A model generated the notes under the pieces. It had not been told where the DNA came from. It saw only the letters and a list, made by a program, of their open reading frames with translations, and did no database searches. The position numbers and the translations under genes are program-made. This document shows, in pieces, positions 36,205 through 43,613 of a stretch of 50,078 nt of DNA; position 1 is the stretch's first letter, and every line of letters starts with the position of its first letter. The DNA is from CALGLS01 sp047626155 (GTDB taxonomy: Bacteria; Bacteroidota; Bacteroidia; Chitinophagales; Saprospiraceae): the NCBI GenBank assembly GCA_047626155.1, contig JBLHRR010000023.1, positions 1-50,078 of the forward strand, read 5' to 3'.

Positions 36205-36212
36205 TATCTTTG
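36205..36212 (+). promoter_or_regulatory. Promoter -7 box of the 129-residue protein gene
   Basis: TATCTTTG, a perfect TAnnTTTG box 16 bp before the ATG at 36228. It falls inside a longer in-frame extension (from 36168), which is why I reject that earlier start. Confidence 0.65.
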
Positions 36213-36227
36213 CGGAAAATAAAAATT

Positions 36228-36617
36228 ATGAAACTAACCATTCAAGATGAATCCATGACAGGCAAGTTGCTGCACCAGTTGATACTGGAGGTAGAGTCGG
36301 AAACGATTACAGTGCAGGAGCTGATCCAAGCTCGGGTCTATGCCGAAGTGGAAGCCTATAATGAGAAAAAACCGGGCATCTTCAATGGACTTATTCAACC
36401 TGAAGAAGCGGAGCGAGTACTTAATGGGTATCGCTTAAAAAAAGCCCGAGACATAGATGCTGAAAAACAATACTACATCGCTTTGGATGCCTTTCAGAAG
36501 AACGGTTTTTTTATACTGGTAGATAATTATCAGATTGGCGATCTGGAAGAACCGATTATAGTAGGCGATGATACAAAGGTGAGTTTTGTGCGGTTGACGC
36601 CATTGGTAGGAGGGTAG
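36228..36617 (+). CDS. Unknown protein, partner of DUF4132 gene
   Basis: A 129-residue protein I cannot assign to a named family. It starts MKLTIQDESMTGKLLHQL, is mostly helical in character with a middle segment rich in charged residues (EEAERVLNGYRLKKARDIDAEKQYYIALDAF), and ends in strand-like sequence (FFILVDNYQIGDLEEPIIV). There is no signal peptide or membrane segment, so it is probably cytoplasmic. A strong promoter precedes it, and the DUF4132 gene starts 68 bp after its stop. The two form a likely operon, and the short protein may bind or regulate the large one. Confidence 0.7.
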   Translation: MKLTIQDESMTGKLLHQLILEVESETITVQELIQARVYAEVEAYNEKKPGIFNGLIQPEEAERVLNGYRLKKARDIDAEKQYYIALDAFQKNGFFILVDNYQIGDLEEPIIVGDDTKVSFVRLTPLVGG

Positions 36618-36685
36618 GATCGATTTCCTCTAGCCCCTTCCTCATTCTCTCACATGCTCATATTCTCACTCCTCTCCCGTCTTTC

Positions 36686-38602
36686 ATGCAAACCAATAAG
36701 CAATCTATAGAAATCTTTCAAAACAACCTCGTCGATTTTTACAATGAGAAAGGCGATAACCGTGACTGGCGCCTCTTTCTGGATCTCTGCCTTAAAAAGA
36801 AAACGGCCAAGCCTAATAAAAAATGGCTTAAAGAGTCTGCGGAGGTCTTGCCACAGCTGCCGACTGATGAAGTGGTACTATTGTTAGAGGATACATTTCG
36901 TCAAGTGGTTGAGCTGATTCAGGAAGCGCATCAATTGAGGAGAGACCGTGGGGAGATTCACTTTCTTAATGACCGATTTCAGGAAATGCTAAAGGGATTT
37001 ATTTGGATGTCAGGATTGATGGATGAAGAATCTTTGAATGATGGTTTAGAGATTTTAGGCTTATGGTGTTTTAAAAAAGTACCGAATCATGGCGCTTTGT
37101 CTGCAAAATTAGGAAATGCTTGTTTGTATGCTTTTTCACTGCTGCCCTTTCAATCAGGTATTGCGAAGCTAACCAAGTTTAGGATGAAAATCATTTATCC
37201 TTCTGTTAGAAAACAAATCAATAAATATACAACGGCCATTGCGGCACAAGAAGGAAAAACGCCGGATGAACTAGAAGAGATGGTGGTCTCCAACTTTGGA
37301 TTGGATGAGAAAGGAGGCATTTCGCTCTTGCTAAAACCCTATGCGCTTCGGTTGCAAGTGGAGACGGTGAACAAGGTTTCCATTACTTGCCGAAAGGCGG
37401 GTGCTACATTGAAAACGATTCCCACTGCCTTAAAAGAATTACATAACAGCGAGCTTACATCTCTGAGGAAAACAGCAAAAGAACTCAAAAGTTATTTGCC
37501 CGTTCAACGGAACCGTATAGAACAATTTTATTTAAAGGAAAGAAAATGGACCTACGCGAATTGGTATCCTTTGTATATCGGTCATGTTTTATTGCAGGTG
37601 CTTGCAAAGAAACTGATTTGGCATTTTTCAAAAGGAGATAGAAAAGCAACGGCTATTTTTCATCAAGGAGATTGGGTGAATGCAGAGAATGAAATTGTGG
37701 AGTGGATAGGAGAGGGATGTACGGTTCGGTTGTGGCATCCCATTGGTTTTTCTTCAGATTACATTCTGGCGTGGAGGACTTGGTTGACAAGTCATGAAAT
37801 ACAACAACCTTTCAAACAAGCCTTTCGGGAGATATATTTGGTAACAGACGCAGAGATAGCCACAGAAGATTATTCCAATCGTTTTGCGGCGCACATCTTA
37901 CGGCAACATCAGTTTGCTGCTTTGTGTAAAGTGCGTGGCTGGCAATTTACTTTGCTCGGTATGTGGGACTCTGAATCTATCCCAACAATACATTTACCAC
38001 AGTGGGAGATCCGTGCAGAATATTGGGTGGATCGGGATTGGGATAGTGAAACGTTGCCCTCCGGAGTCTTCCCTCATATTTTCACCGATCAGGTGCGTTT
38101 CTATCGGGATTTTGAGCAAATGGAAATGGTGGATATTCCCGCCATTGTCTTTTCAGAAGTAATGCGTGATGTGGATTTATTTGTCGGGGTTACCAGTATC
38201 GGAAACGACCCAAATTGGCAGGATGGTGGGAATGAAGATTATGATGATTATTGGCGCGATTATTCCTTCGCAGACTTAACAGAGTCTTCGAAAATGCGGA
38301 AGACTGTTTTGGAAAATCTGGTGCCTCGGTTAAAAATTGCAAATTGTTGTTCCTTTAGCGGGAAATACCTGGTGGTTCGTGGCGACATTAGAACGTATAA
38401 AATCCATATCGGTTCCGGAAATATATTGATGGAGCCGAACGACCAATACCTTTGTATTGTTCCAAATCGAAAAGAAGAGAAAGGGAATAAAGTTTTTCTG
38501 CCTTTTGAAGGAGATCATATGTTGTCGATAATCATGAGCAAAGCCTTCTTATTAGCAGAAGACCGTAAGATTACCGATCGTACGATCTTAAGCCAGCTGT
38601 GA
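36686..38602 (+). CDS. DUF4132 domain protein
   Basis: A 638-residue cytoplasmic protein. The segment from about 335 (ENEIVEWIGEGCTVRLWHPIG, then AWRTWLTSHEIQQPFKQAFREIYLVTDAE) matches the DUF4132 core. The C-terminus (about 560-600, YLVVRGDIRTYKIHIGSGNILMEP and DQYLCIVP) matches the conserved tail of this family as I know it. E. coli YehI/MolR relatives are far longer; this is a compact form. The N-terminal half is helical and lysine-rich. No enzymatic role is established for the family. It is likely cotranscribed with the 129-residue gene upstream. Confidence 0.8.
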   Translation: MQTNKQSIEIFQNNLVDFYNEKGDNRDWRLFLDLCLKKKTAKPNKKWLKESAEVLPQLPTDEVVLLLEDTFRQVVELIQEAHQLRRDRGEIHFLNDRFQEMLKGFIWMSGLMDEESLNDGLEILGLWCFKKVPNHGALSAKLGNACLYAFSLLPFQSGIAKLTKFRMKIIYPSVRKQINKYTTAIAAQEGKTPDELEEMVVSNFGLDEKGGISLLLKPYALRLQVETVNKVSITCRKAGATLKTIPTALKELHNSELTSLRKTAKELKSYLPVQRNRIEQFYLKERKWTYANWYPLYIGHVLLQVLAKKLIWHFSKGDRKATAIFHQGDWVNAENEIVEWIGEGCTVRLWHPIGFSSDYILAWRTWLTSHEIQQPFKQAFREIYLVTDAEIATEDYSNRFAAHILRQHQFAALCKVRGWQFTLLGMWDSESIPTIHLPQWEIRAEYWVDRDWDSETLPSGVFPHIFTDQVRFYRDFEQMEMVDIPAIVFSEVMRDVDLFVGVTSIGNDPNWQDGGNEDYDDYWRDYSFADLTESSKMRKTVLENLVPRLKIANCCSFSGKYLVVRGDIRTYKIHIGSGNILMEPNDQYLCIVPNRKEEKGNKVFLPFEGDHMLSIIMSKAFLLAEDRKITDRTILSQL

Positions 38603-38618
38603 TCAGCTCAGAAAAGAT

Positions 38619-38626
38619 TATCTTTG
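38619..38626 (+). promoter_or_regulatory. Lipoprotein gene promoter -7 box
   Basis: TATCTTTG, TAnnTTTG type, 41 bp before the ATG at 38667. Confidence 0.6.
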
Positions 38627-38666
38627 TTCCAATCGAATTATTTGTTATAAAATCAATCAACTCAAT

Positions 38667-39788
38667 ATGAAAAAAATAAACTATTTTTTGAGCCTCCTTT
38701 GCTTTTGTACTATGTTATCCTGTGCTTCTGACTCTTCGTCAAAAGTAGACGAGGCCGCCGCAAAAGTAACAGCAGCGGAAAAGGTGGCAGCGGAGAAAGC
38801 AAAAGTGGCATCGGAGAGAATGGATGCCCTTCAAAAACTAAAGGTAGAGAATCGGATAAAGTACGATAAAATCGTTACTGGATTCCAATCTCCTGAATCC
38901 GTAGCTACGGATGGTACCTTTTTCTATGTCTCTAATGTTGGTGCAAAGTTGGCGCCTTCTGCAAAAGATGCGGATGGATTTATTTCTAAGTTAGATGCTG
39001 AAGGAGAAGTACTCGAACTAAAATGGATAGCAGGCGAAGACCTCCATGCTCCTAAAGGAATGGCTATTGTAAAAGGAGTGTTGTATGTGGCGGATGTAGA
39101 TAAGATCAGAGGCTATAAAATAAAGAATAAAGAAAAGGTTTTTGAATTGGACTTCTCTAAGGAGTTAACGCTTTACCTAAATGATCTCGCTATAAAGGAT
39201 GACAATACCCTTTTTGTTTCTGCCACTGATGTTGGTTTTATTTACGAAGTGAATTTAAAAGGAAAGGGAAGTTATAAGATGGTAGACATCTACAGCGACC
39301 TGACTGGAGTGAATGGTTTGGAATATGATAAAGCTAAAAACCGGCTGATGATAAATAGCTTTGGGATAGATGGTGCTCCTTATGGAATGGTAGGCGTCTG
39401 TCCATTGGAAGGAGATAAGCTAAAGCAAAAAACTATTGGTACTTTTAGAGGTTTTCTTGATGGTATTCATCAGGTAGCTGACGATATGGTGCTGGTTTCT
39501 GACTGGCAGGATTTTGAAAAAGGAGGAAATTTGACCTTCTACGATTTAGTTACCGAAGAAGTACGTCCGATCTTACACGGCCTGATTGGAGGCCCCGCAG
39601 ATTTTTATTATGATAAGAAAACAAAGAACGTTTGGTTGCCAGCCATGCAGGACAATGAATTAATTATTACAAAATTGGACCTTGACCTGGAACGTAAGGA
39701 TCAGGGAACTATAATTAATTCTACAGGTGGTTATCAAGTGACTACAAAAGATAAAATAGAATTTAAGCCGGCAGAAGAGAAGAAGTAG
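38667..39788 (+). CDS. Beta-propeller lipoprotein (SMP-30/NHL-like)
   Basis: A 373-residue lipoprotein. The signal peptide ends with Cys19 (TMLSC). An Ala/Lys/Glu-rich helix (about 27-55) follows, then a propeller from about 62 with repeated blades (GFQSPESVATDGTFFYVSNVG, LHAPKGMAIVKGVLYVADVD, LYLNDLAIKDDNTLFVSATD, TGVNGLEYDKAKNRLMINSF). This resembles SMP-30/gluconolactonase or NHL-type propellers. Catalytic metal ligands are not obvious, so a binding or sensing role is as likely as an enzymatic one. It has its own promoter and a downstream hairpin, so it is probably monocistronic. Confidence 0.82.
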   Translation: MKKINYFLSLLCFCTMLSCASDSSSKVDEAAAKVTAAEKVAAEKAKVASERMDALQKLKVENRIKYDKIVTGFQSPESVATDGTFFYVSNVGAKLAPSAKDADGFISKLDAEGEVLELKWIAGEDLHAPKGMAIVKGVLYVADVDKIRGYKIKNKEKVFELDFSKELTLYLNDLAIKDDNTLFVSATDVGFIYEVNLKGKGSYKMVDIYSDLTGVNGLEYDKAKNRLMINSFGIDGAPYGMVGVCPLEGDKLKQKTIGTFRGFLDGIHQVADDMVLVSDWQDFEKGGNLTFYDLVTEEVRPILHGLIGGPADFYYDKKTKNVWLPAMQDNELIITKLDLDLERKDQGTIINSTGGYQVTTKDKIEFKPAEEKK

Positions 39789-39809
39789 ATTAATGCTACA
39801 CCCCAAAGG

Positions 39810-39855
39810 TAGGAGTCATGCGAACCTCAACTTAATTGTTGATTCACATGGCTCC
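39810..39855. terminator. Hairpin after the propeller lipoprotein gene
   Basis: AGGAGtCATGcGAA / TTCaCATGgCTCCT with an inner TCAAC/GTTGA stem, then an AT-rich tract; a probable terminator. Confidence 0.55.
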
Positions 39856-39911
39856 TATAATATTTTGCTCTTATAAGCTCTGAATTTCCAATTGAATAAC
39901 AATACCCTTTT

Positions 39912-40409
39912 ATGAGATGTCTTCCGTTTTTATTTTCACTATTTTTATTGGCTTCTTGTCAAAAAGCGCCCTCAGGCCCTCTTGAGATCTACCGGGTGAA
40001 TCAAGCCCATCCAGATATTCGAAATAGGAATGTGAAAGGGGATCATTGCTTTTACTGTTTTGAGCCCAGTAAAGACAATTTGTATAAAGAACCATTGTTA
40101 TTAGAAAACGATATTGCTAATTTCGATTGGGAAGCGCAACAAATAATTCTTACGGAATCGGCAAAGGCAAAAGTGAATAAGCTTCATATTCCTAAAAAAG
40201 GATTGGCCGTAGCTTTTGTACTGAATGGCGAACCGGTCTATGGATTTTGGCTCTGGACAAAAAGTACTTCCTATGGTTGTGATCGGGTTTATGCTTACCC
40301 CCGAGAAGACTTTAAATTAGATTTCGGCCTTCCTAAAGGCTTTGAATATGGAGAGGATCCTCGCTTTAATACGGTATTGGAGCGCTATGTAACTACTAAA
40401 ACCTGGTGA
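39912..40409 (+). CDS. Hypothetical lipoprotein
   Basis: A 165-residue protein with a clear lipobox (LLASC, Cys16). After cleavage it contains a CFYCF motif and a C-terminal part (VNKLHIPKKGLAVAFVLNGEPVYGFWLWTK) suggestive of a compact alpha/beta domain, with further cysteine in SYGCDRVY. I do not recognise the family. It sits 13 bp upstream of the ArsR gene and could be cotranscribed with it, although metal-related function is only a contextual guess. Confidence 0.7.
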   Translation: MRCLPFLFSLFLLASCQKAPSGPLEIYRVNQAHPDIRNRNVKGDHCFYCFEPSKDNLYKEPLLLENDIANFDWEAQQIILTESAKAKVNKLHIPKKGLAVAFVLNGEPVYGFWLWTKSTSYGCDRVYAYPREDFKLDFGLPKGFEYGEDPRFNTVLERYVTTKTW

Positions 40410-40422
40410 TATTAATGAAGAA

Positions 40423-40743
40423 GTGAAATATGTGACTGAATTGTTACCGTCTATGATGTCTATCAAAAAAGCCATCGGACACCCCGCACGAGTAGCCATC
40501 ATTAAATACCTGCTGAAAAAGAAATCCTGCATTTGTAAAGACATTGTTGGAGAACTACTACTACTTGCTCAACCCACCATCTCTCAGCATCTAAAGGAAC
40601 TCAAAAAAGTAGGTCTAATAAAAGGCACTATAGAAGGCAATGCTGTTTGTTATTGTCTGGATGAAACAGGATTTGCACAATTAGCCAAATTCAGCTCAGA
40701 AGTCCTTAAAACGTTGAATGATCCGAATTCCGGTTGTTGCTGA
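40423..40743 (+). CDS. ArsR-family metalloregulator
   Basis: A 106-residue winged-helix repressor. The core reads IGHPARVAIIKYLLKKKSCICKDIV, with the CxC metal-binding pair in the position used by arsenic-sensing ArsR proteins. The recognition helix AQPTISQHLKELKKVGL follows, then a C-terminal GCC that may add thiol ligands. By family analogy it would leave DNA on binding As(III) or a related metal. The GTG at 40423 gives the usual N-terminal helix length; the ATG at 40453 (MMSIKKAIG) is the alternative. The DUF6428 gene, a common neighbour of such regulators in Bacteroidota, follows. Confidence 0.88.
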   Translation: MKYVTELLPSMMSIKKAIGHPARVAIIKYLLKKKSCICKDIVGELLLLAQPTISQHLKELKKVGLIKGTIEGNAVCYCLDETGFAQLAKFSSEVLKTLNDPNSGCC

Positions 40744-40777
40744 TTAGTGGAATAGTTGATCCCTTGTTTCGTAAGCA

Positions 40778-40812
40778 AATCGTAGCGTTTTCGTAGCGTC
40801 GTTGCGGTTACC
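40778..40812. repeat. CGTWGCG-array repeat, copy 3
   Basis: CGTAGCG-tttt-CGTAGCG-t-CGTTGCG then GTTACC, followed by an A12 tract; a partial echo (GCTACGGTTACC) follows at about 40829. It lies 41 bp upstream of the DUF6428 start. Confidence 0.72.
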
Positions 40813-40853
40813 AAAAAAAAAAAACACTGCTACGGTTACCAAAAATAATAAAA

Positions 40854-41330
40854 ATGAAATTATCAAAATTCAAAGAAATCCTAACAAACCTGGATCAACT
40901 GAACTTTCAATTGTCTAACGGCGAAAAAGTCCCAGCTCATTATCATGTAACTGAAGTAGGGCAAATTACCAAAAAATTCATCGACTGTGGTGGCATCATC
41001 CGAAAAGAAGAAAGAGTCAATTTTCAACTCTGGTTCTCTAACGATGTAGACCATCGACTGGAAGTTAAAAAGATGAGGGATATTATCACCCTCTCGGAAT
41101 CAAAGCTAGGCATCACGGACCAGGAAATTGAAGTGGAATACCAATCGGACACCATTGGCAAATACGCTTTGGATTTCGATGGGAATAACTTTGTGCTGGT
41201 AAACACAATGACGGACTGTTTGGCACCAGATAAATGCCTAGTTCCGGAAACAAAAGTGAAAGTTAACTTGGTAGACTTGATGGCGAAACCAAATGAGGGA
41301 GGGTGTACGCCAGGTGGGGGTTGTTGTTAA
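40854..41330 (+). CDS. DUF6428 family protein
   Basis: A 158-residue protein of DUF6428, a family I know mainly from arsenic-type clusters of Bacteroidota, next to ArsR. It begins LSKFKEILTNLDQLNFQL, has HYHVTEVGQITKKFIDCGG (a histidine/cysteine-bearing stretch), a second cysteine pair in DCLAPDKC, and a cysteine tail (CTPGGGCC). The cysteines fit thiol-metal binding; this is inferred. It is cytoplasmic. It is followed by a strong bidirectional terminator. Confidence 0.82.
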   Translation: MKLSKFKEILTNLDQLNFQLSNGEKVPAHYHVTEVGQITKKFIDCGGIIRKEERVNFQLWFSNDVDHRLEVKKMRDIITLSESKLGITDQEIEVEYQSDTIGKYALDFDGNNFVLVNTMTDCLAPDKCLVPETKVKVNLVDLMAKPNEGGCTPGGGCC

Positions 41331-41378
41331 AAAAGGTCTTCTATTACCCAAAGCGAGGGTGATAGAAGACCTTTTTAA
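41329..41378. terminator. Bidirectional terminator
   Basis: AAAAAGGTCTTCTAT / ATAGAAGACCTTTTT with inner ACCC/GGGT pairing; it lies between convergent DUF6428 and chrA genes and reads well on both strands. Confidence 0.92.
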
Positions 41379-41528
41379 TTTAGAAGGTATGTAGTAGTAT
41401 TGTTAAAGTTACTGTAGTTTTTTGCCAGCGCAACCCCCGACCCCTAAAGGGGGAAATCCGCCCGTGGGCATCTCGTCAAAATTGAGACTCGTTTCTGAAA
41501 GGTTTGCAGTAGTAATGTTATTCAATAC

Positions 41529-42650
41529 TTAAATAAAAGCCAAAACCCAACCTAGAACCGCTCCGCCCAATACAATCCACATCGAACTAAGCTTCAATTG
41601 AAAAGCAGCAAAAATGGCCAAAGCACAAATAAAAACAGGCCGCCAATCTGTGAAAATATCCATCCCCATCTTAGCTAATACCGCGACCATAATTGCTACG
41701 GCCGCTACGTTAACTGCATCCAAAAAGTAAGATAAGGTCTTTGACTTTCGCATCTTTGGAATCCAAGGGTTTAAGATCAAAACGAATAAAAAGGAAGGGA
41801 GGAAGATCCCTATGGAAGCGGCGATTGCGCCAGGGATTCCATTGAGTTGGTAGCCTATAAATGTAGCGGTTGACAACACGGGGCCAGGAGTGAATTGCCC
41901 AATAGCAATGGCATCAATCAATTCCGGACGAGTCAATAAACCCGTTGCAACTAATTCTGCATCCAGATAAGCAAACAATACATAGCCACTACCATAGAGA
42001 ATAGCGCCTACTTTTAGAAAGGTCAAAAATACTTTTAAAGTAGTACCACTAAAAGTGAATAGTTGTCCACTTTGTAAAAGTATCAATGGAAGAAAGGCCT
42101 TGGTTGGGCCTGCTGTTCTGTTTTTTATAGAGAAATATAACAAGCCAATTACGCCGGTGATTAATAAGGCAATTACTTCACTTATTCCACTGAAACTTAG
42201 TGCTAGGGCCAATATGCCCAAAACGGCAAGCTCCGTATTTTTCACCGCCTTTTTTCCCAGTTTAATAACGGCCCCGAGGATGATGGCCAATACCGCCGGT
42301 TTGATGCCTTCGATAAAAGGAGCGACGTTAGGAAGTTCGCCATATTCTACATAGAGGTAAGCTAAAATTCCAGTGATCACAACGGCGGGGAAAATGAAGC
42401 AAGCACCCGCCACAAAAAGTCCCATCCAACCCGCGCGCTCATGGCCACAGTGCATGGTCATCTCGGTACTGTTTGGTCCTGGTATCAGGTTGGTGGCTCC
42501 CATCAAATCCAGGAAATGTTGCTGCGTCATCCATTGTCGCTTTTCTACAATTTCTTTTTCCATCATAGCAATATGCGCTGCCGGGCCACCGAAGGCGATG
42601 CAGCCGAGTTTGAAAAATACAGAAGCGACTTCTTTTAAATTCTTGTTCAT
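41529..42650 (-). CDS. chrA: Chromate transporter
   Basis: A 373-residue full-length (two-domain) ChrA of the CHR superfamily, a chromate efflux carrier in the inner membrane. Each half shows the family motif: FKLGCIAFGGPAAHIAMM and NLIPGPNSTEMTMHCG in the first, FLKVGAILYGSGYVLFAYLDAELV and IGQFTPGPVLSTATFIGY in the second. About ten membrane helices are evident. A longer frame to 42662 needs a TTG start; the ATG at 42650 is preferred. Substrate is by family; sulfate or other oxyanions cannot be excluded. Confidence 0.93.
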   Translation of the reverse strand: MNKNLKEVASVFFKLGCIAFGGPAAHIAMMEKEIVEKRQWMTQQHFLDLMGATNLIPGPNSTEMTMHCGHERAGWMGLFVAGACFIFPAVVITGILAYLYVEYGELPNVAPFIEGIKPAVLAIILGAVIKLGKKAVKNTELAVLGILALALSFSGISEVIALLITGVIGLLYFSIKNRTAGPTKAFLPLILLQSGQLFTFSGTTLKVFLTFLKVGAILYGSGYVLFAYLDAELVATGLLTRPELIDAIAIGQFTPGPVLSTATFIGYQLNGIPGAIAASIGIFLPSFLFVLILNPWIPKMRKSKTLSYFLDAVNVAAVAIMVAVLAKMGMDIFTDWRPVFICALAIFAAFQLKLSSMWIVLGGAVLGWVLAFI

Positions 42651-42758
42651 AATATTAATCAATAAGTGAGTTTAAGTTTGTAAAATTTAGATTTCTGCTA
42701 TCATACGTTTTGCTCTGTTCCCTCTACATGAGCCAATTCGCGTACCATACGTTTTTTA

Positions 42759-42845
42759 AATCACGCAGAGGCCGCAGAGCGCGCAGAGCGAACGCGCGTG
42801 TTTTATAGTAAATCGCTCTGTGACCTCTGCGCTCTCTGTGTGATT
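42759..42845. repeat. CACGCAGAG-type palindrome
   Basis: Two 33-nt arms (42759-42791 and 42813-42845) pair without gaps except for 6 mismatches around a 21-nt loop; each arm consists of CAGAG repeats. It is related to sequences at 4135-4216 and 11935-11955. It sits between the aquaporin and chrA genes and could also act as a terminator. Confidence 0.75.
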
Positions 42846-42883
42846 ATCCGCATTAGTGGGCGCATCAAATAAAGCAAAAGAGA

Positions 42884-43519
42884 TCAACGCGACATCAGTT
42901 TCCAGGTCAAAACAGCCAGTATTGCTCCTCCAATCGTAGCCACGATATACAACCACAAAGCATCCAGATTTCCAGATACAATCGCCGGAGCAATTGACCG
43001 AGCCGGATTCATGGATGCGCCACAAATCGGTCCGGCAAACATAGCTTCCAGTAGCACTGTTGCCCCAACAGCAAATGCGGTAAATTGCTCCGTCTTTTCA
43101 TTTTGGCTTACGAAGATAATAACCAACATTAAAAAGTAGGTTAGAATAAACTCCAAAATAAAAGATTGCATTTGACTGCCTGCGGGAAGAGTACTTCCTA
43201 AGGTTTCATGCAAAGGAAAAAGGAATTTTAAAACGAAGGAAGCCATAAATGCACCGACCAGTTGAGCGATGATATATGGTGCCAATTCTTTTTTGTCAAA
43301 ACGATCCGTCAGTGAAAAGGCAATGCTTACTGCTGGGTTGATATGCGCTCCTGAAACAGGACCAAAAGTAAAAATCATGGCCATCACAATCAGTCCAAAA
43401 GTGATGGCGACGCCTACATGAGTAACGGAACCTCCGGAAGCATCATTCATGACAACGGCGCCGGTGCCACAGAATACAAGTCCGAAGGTACCAATGAGTT
43501 CAGCGATGTATTTTTTCAT
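42884..43519 (-). CDS. Aquaporin (MIP family)
   Basis: A 211-residue channel with six membrane helices and the two pore-forming NPA loops: GAHINPAVSI and GASMNPARSI. It is short, without long termini, and closest in character to AqpZ/bacterial aquaporins; selectivity for water, glycerol or As(OH)3 cannot be judged from motifs alone. The location between a phosphate uptake pair and chrA/ArsR/DUF6428 is suggestive because aquaglyceroporins are found in some arsenic operons. A strong terminator precedes it, so it has its own promoter or depends on read-through. Confidence 0.92.
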   Translation of the reverse strand: MKKYIAELIGTFGLVFCGTGAVVMNDASGGSVTHVGVAITFGLIVMAMIFTFGPVSGAHINPAVSIAFSLTDRFDKKELAPYIIAQLVGAFMASFVLKFLFPLHETLGSTLPAGSQMQSFILEFILTYFLMLVIIFVSQNEKTEQFTAFAVGATVLLEAMFAGPICGASMNPARSIAPAIVSGNLDALWLYIVATIGGAILAVLTWKLMSR

Positions 43520-43548
43520 ACTTTGGATATTGTATTAGGACATTTGTC

Positions 43549-43589
43549 AAAAAAAAATACGGCGGACGAGTTCCCTCGCCCGCCGTATT
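43549..43589 (-). terminator. Terminator of the Na/phosphate cotransporter gene
   Basis: AATACGGCGGgCGAG / CTCGtCCGCCGTATT with a short loop and a long T-run on the minus strand. Confidence 0.93.
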
Positions 43590-43613
43590 CATTTTATATA
43601 AGTAGTATTCTAA

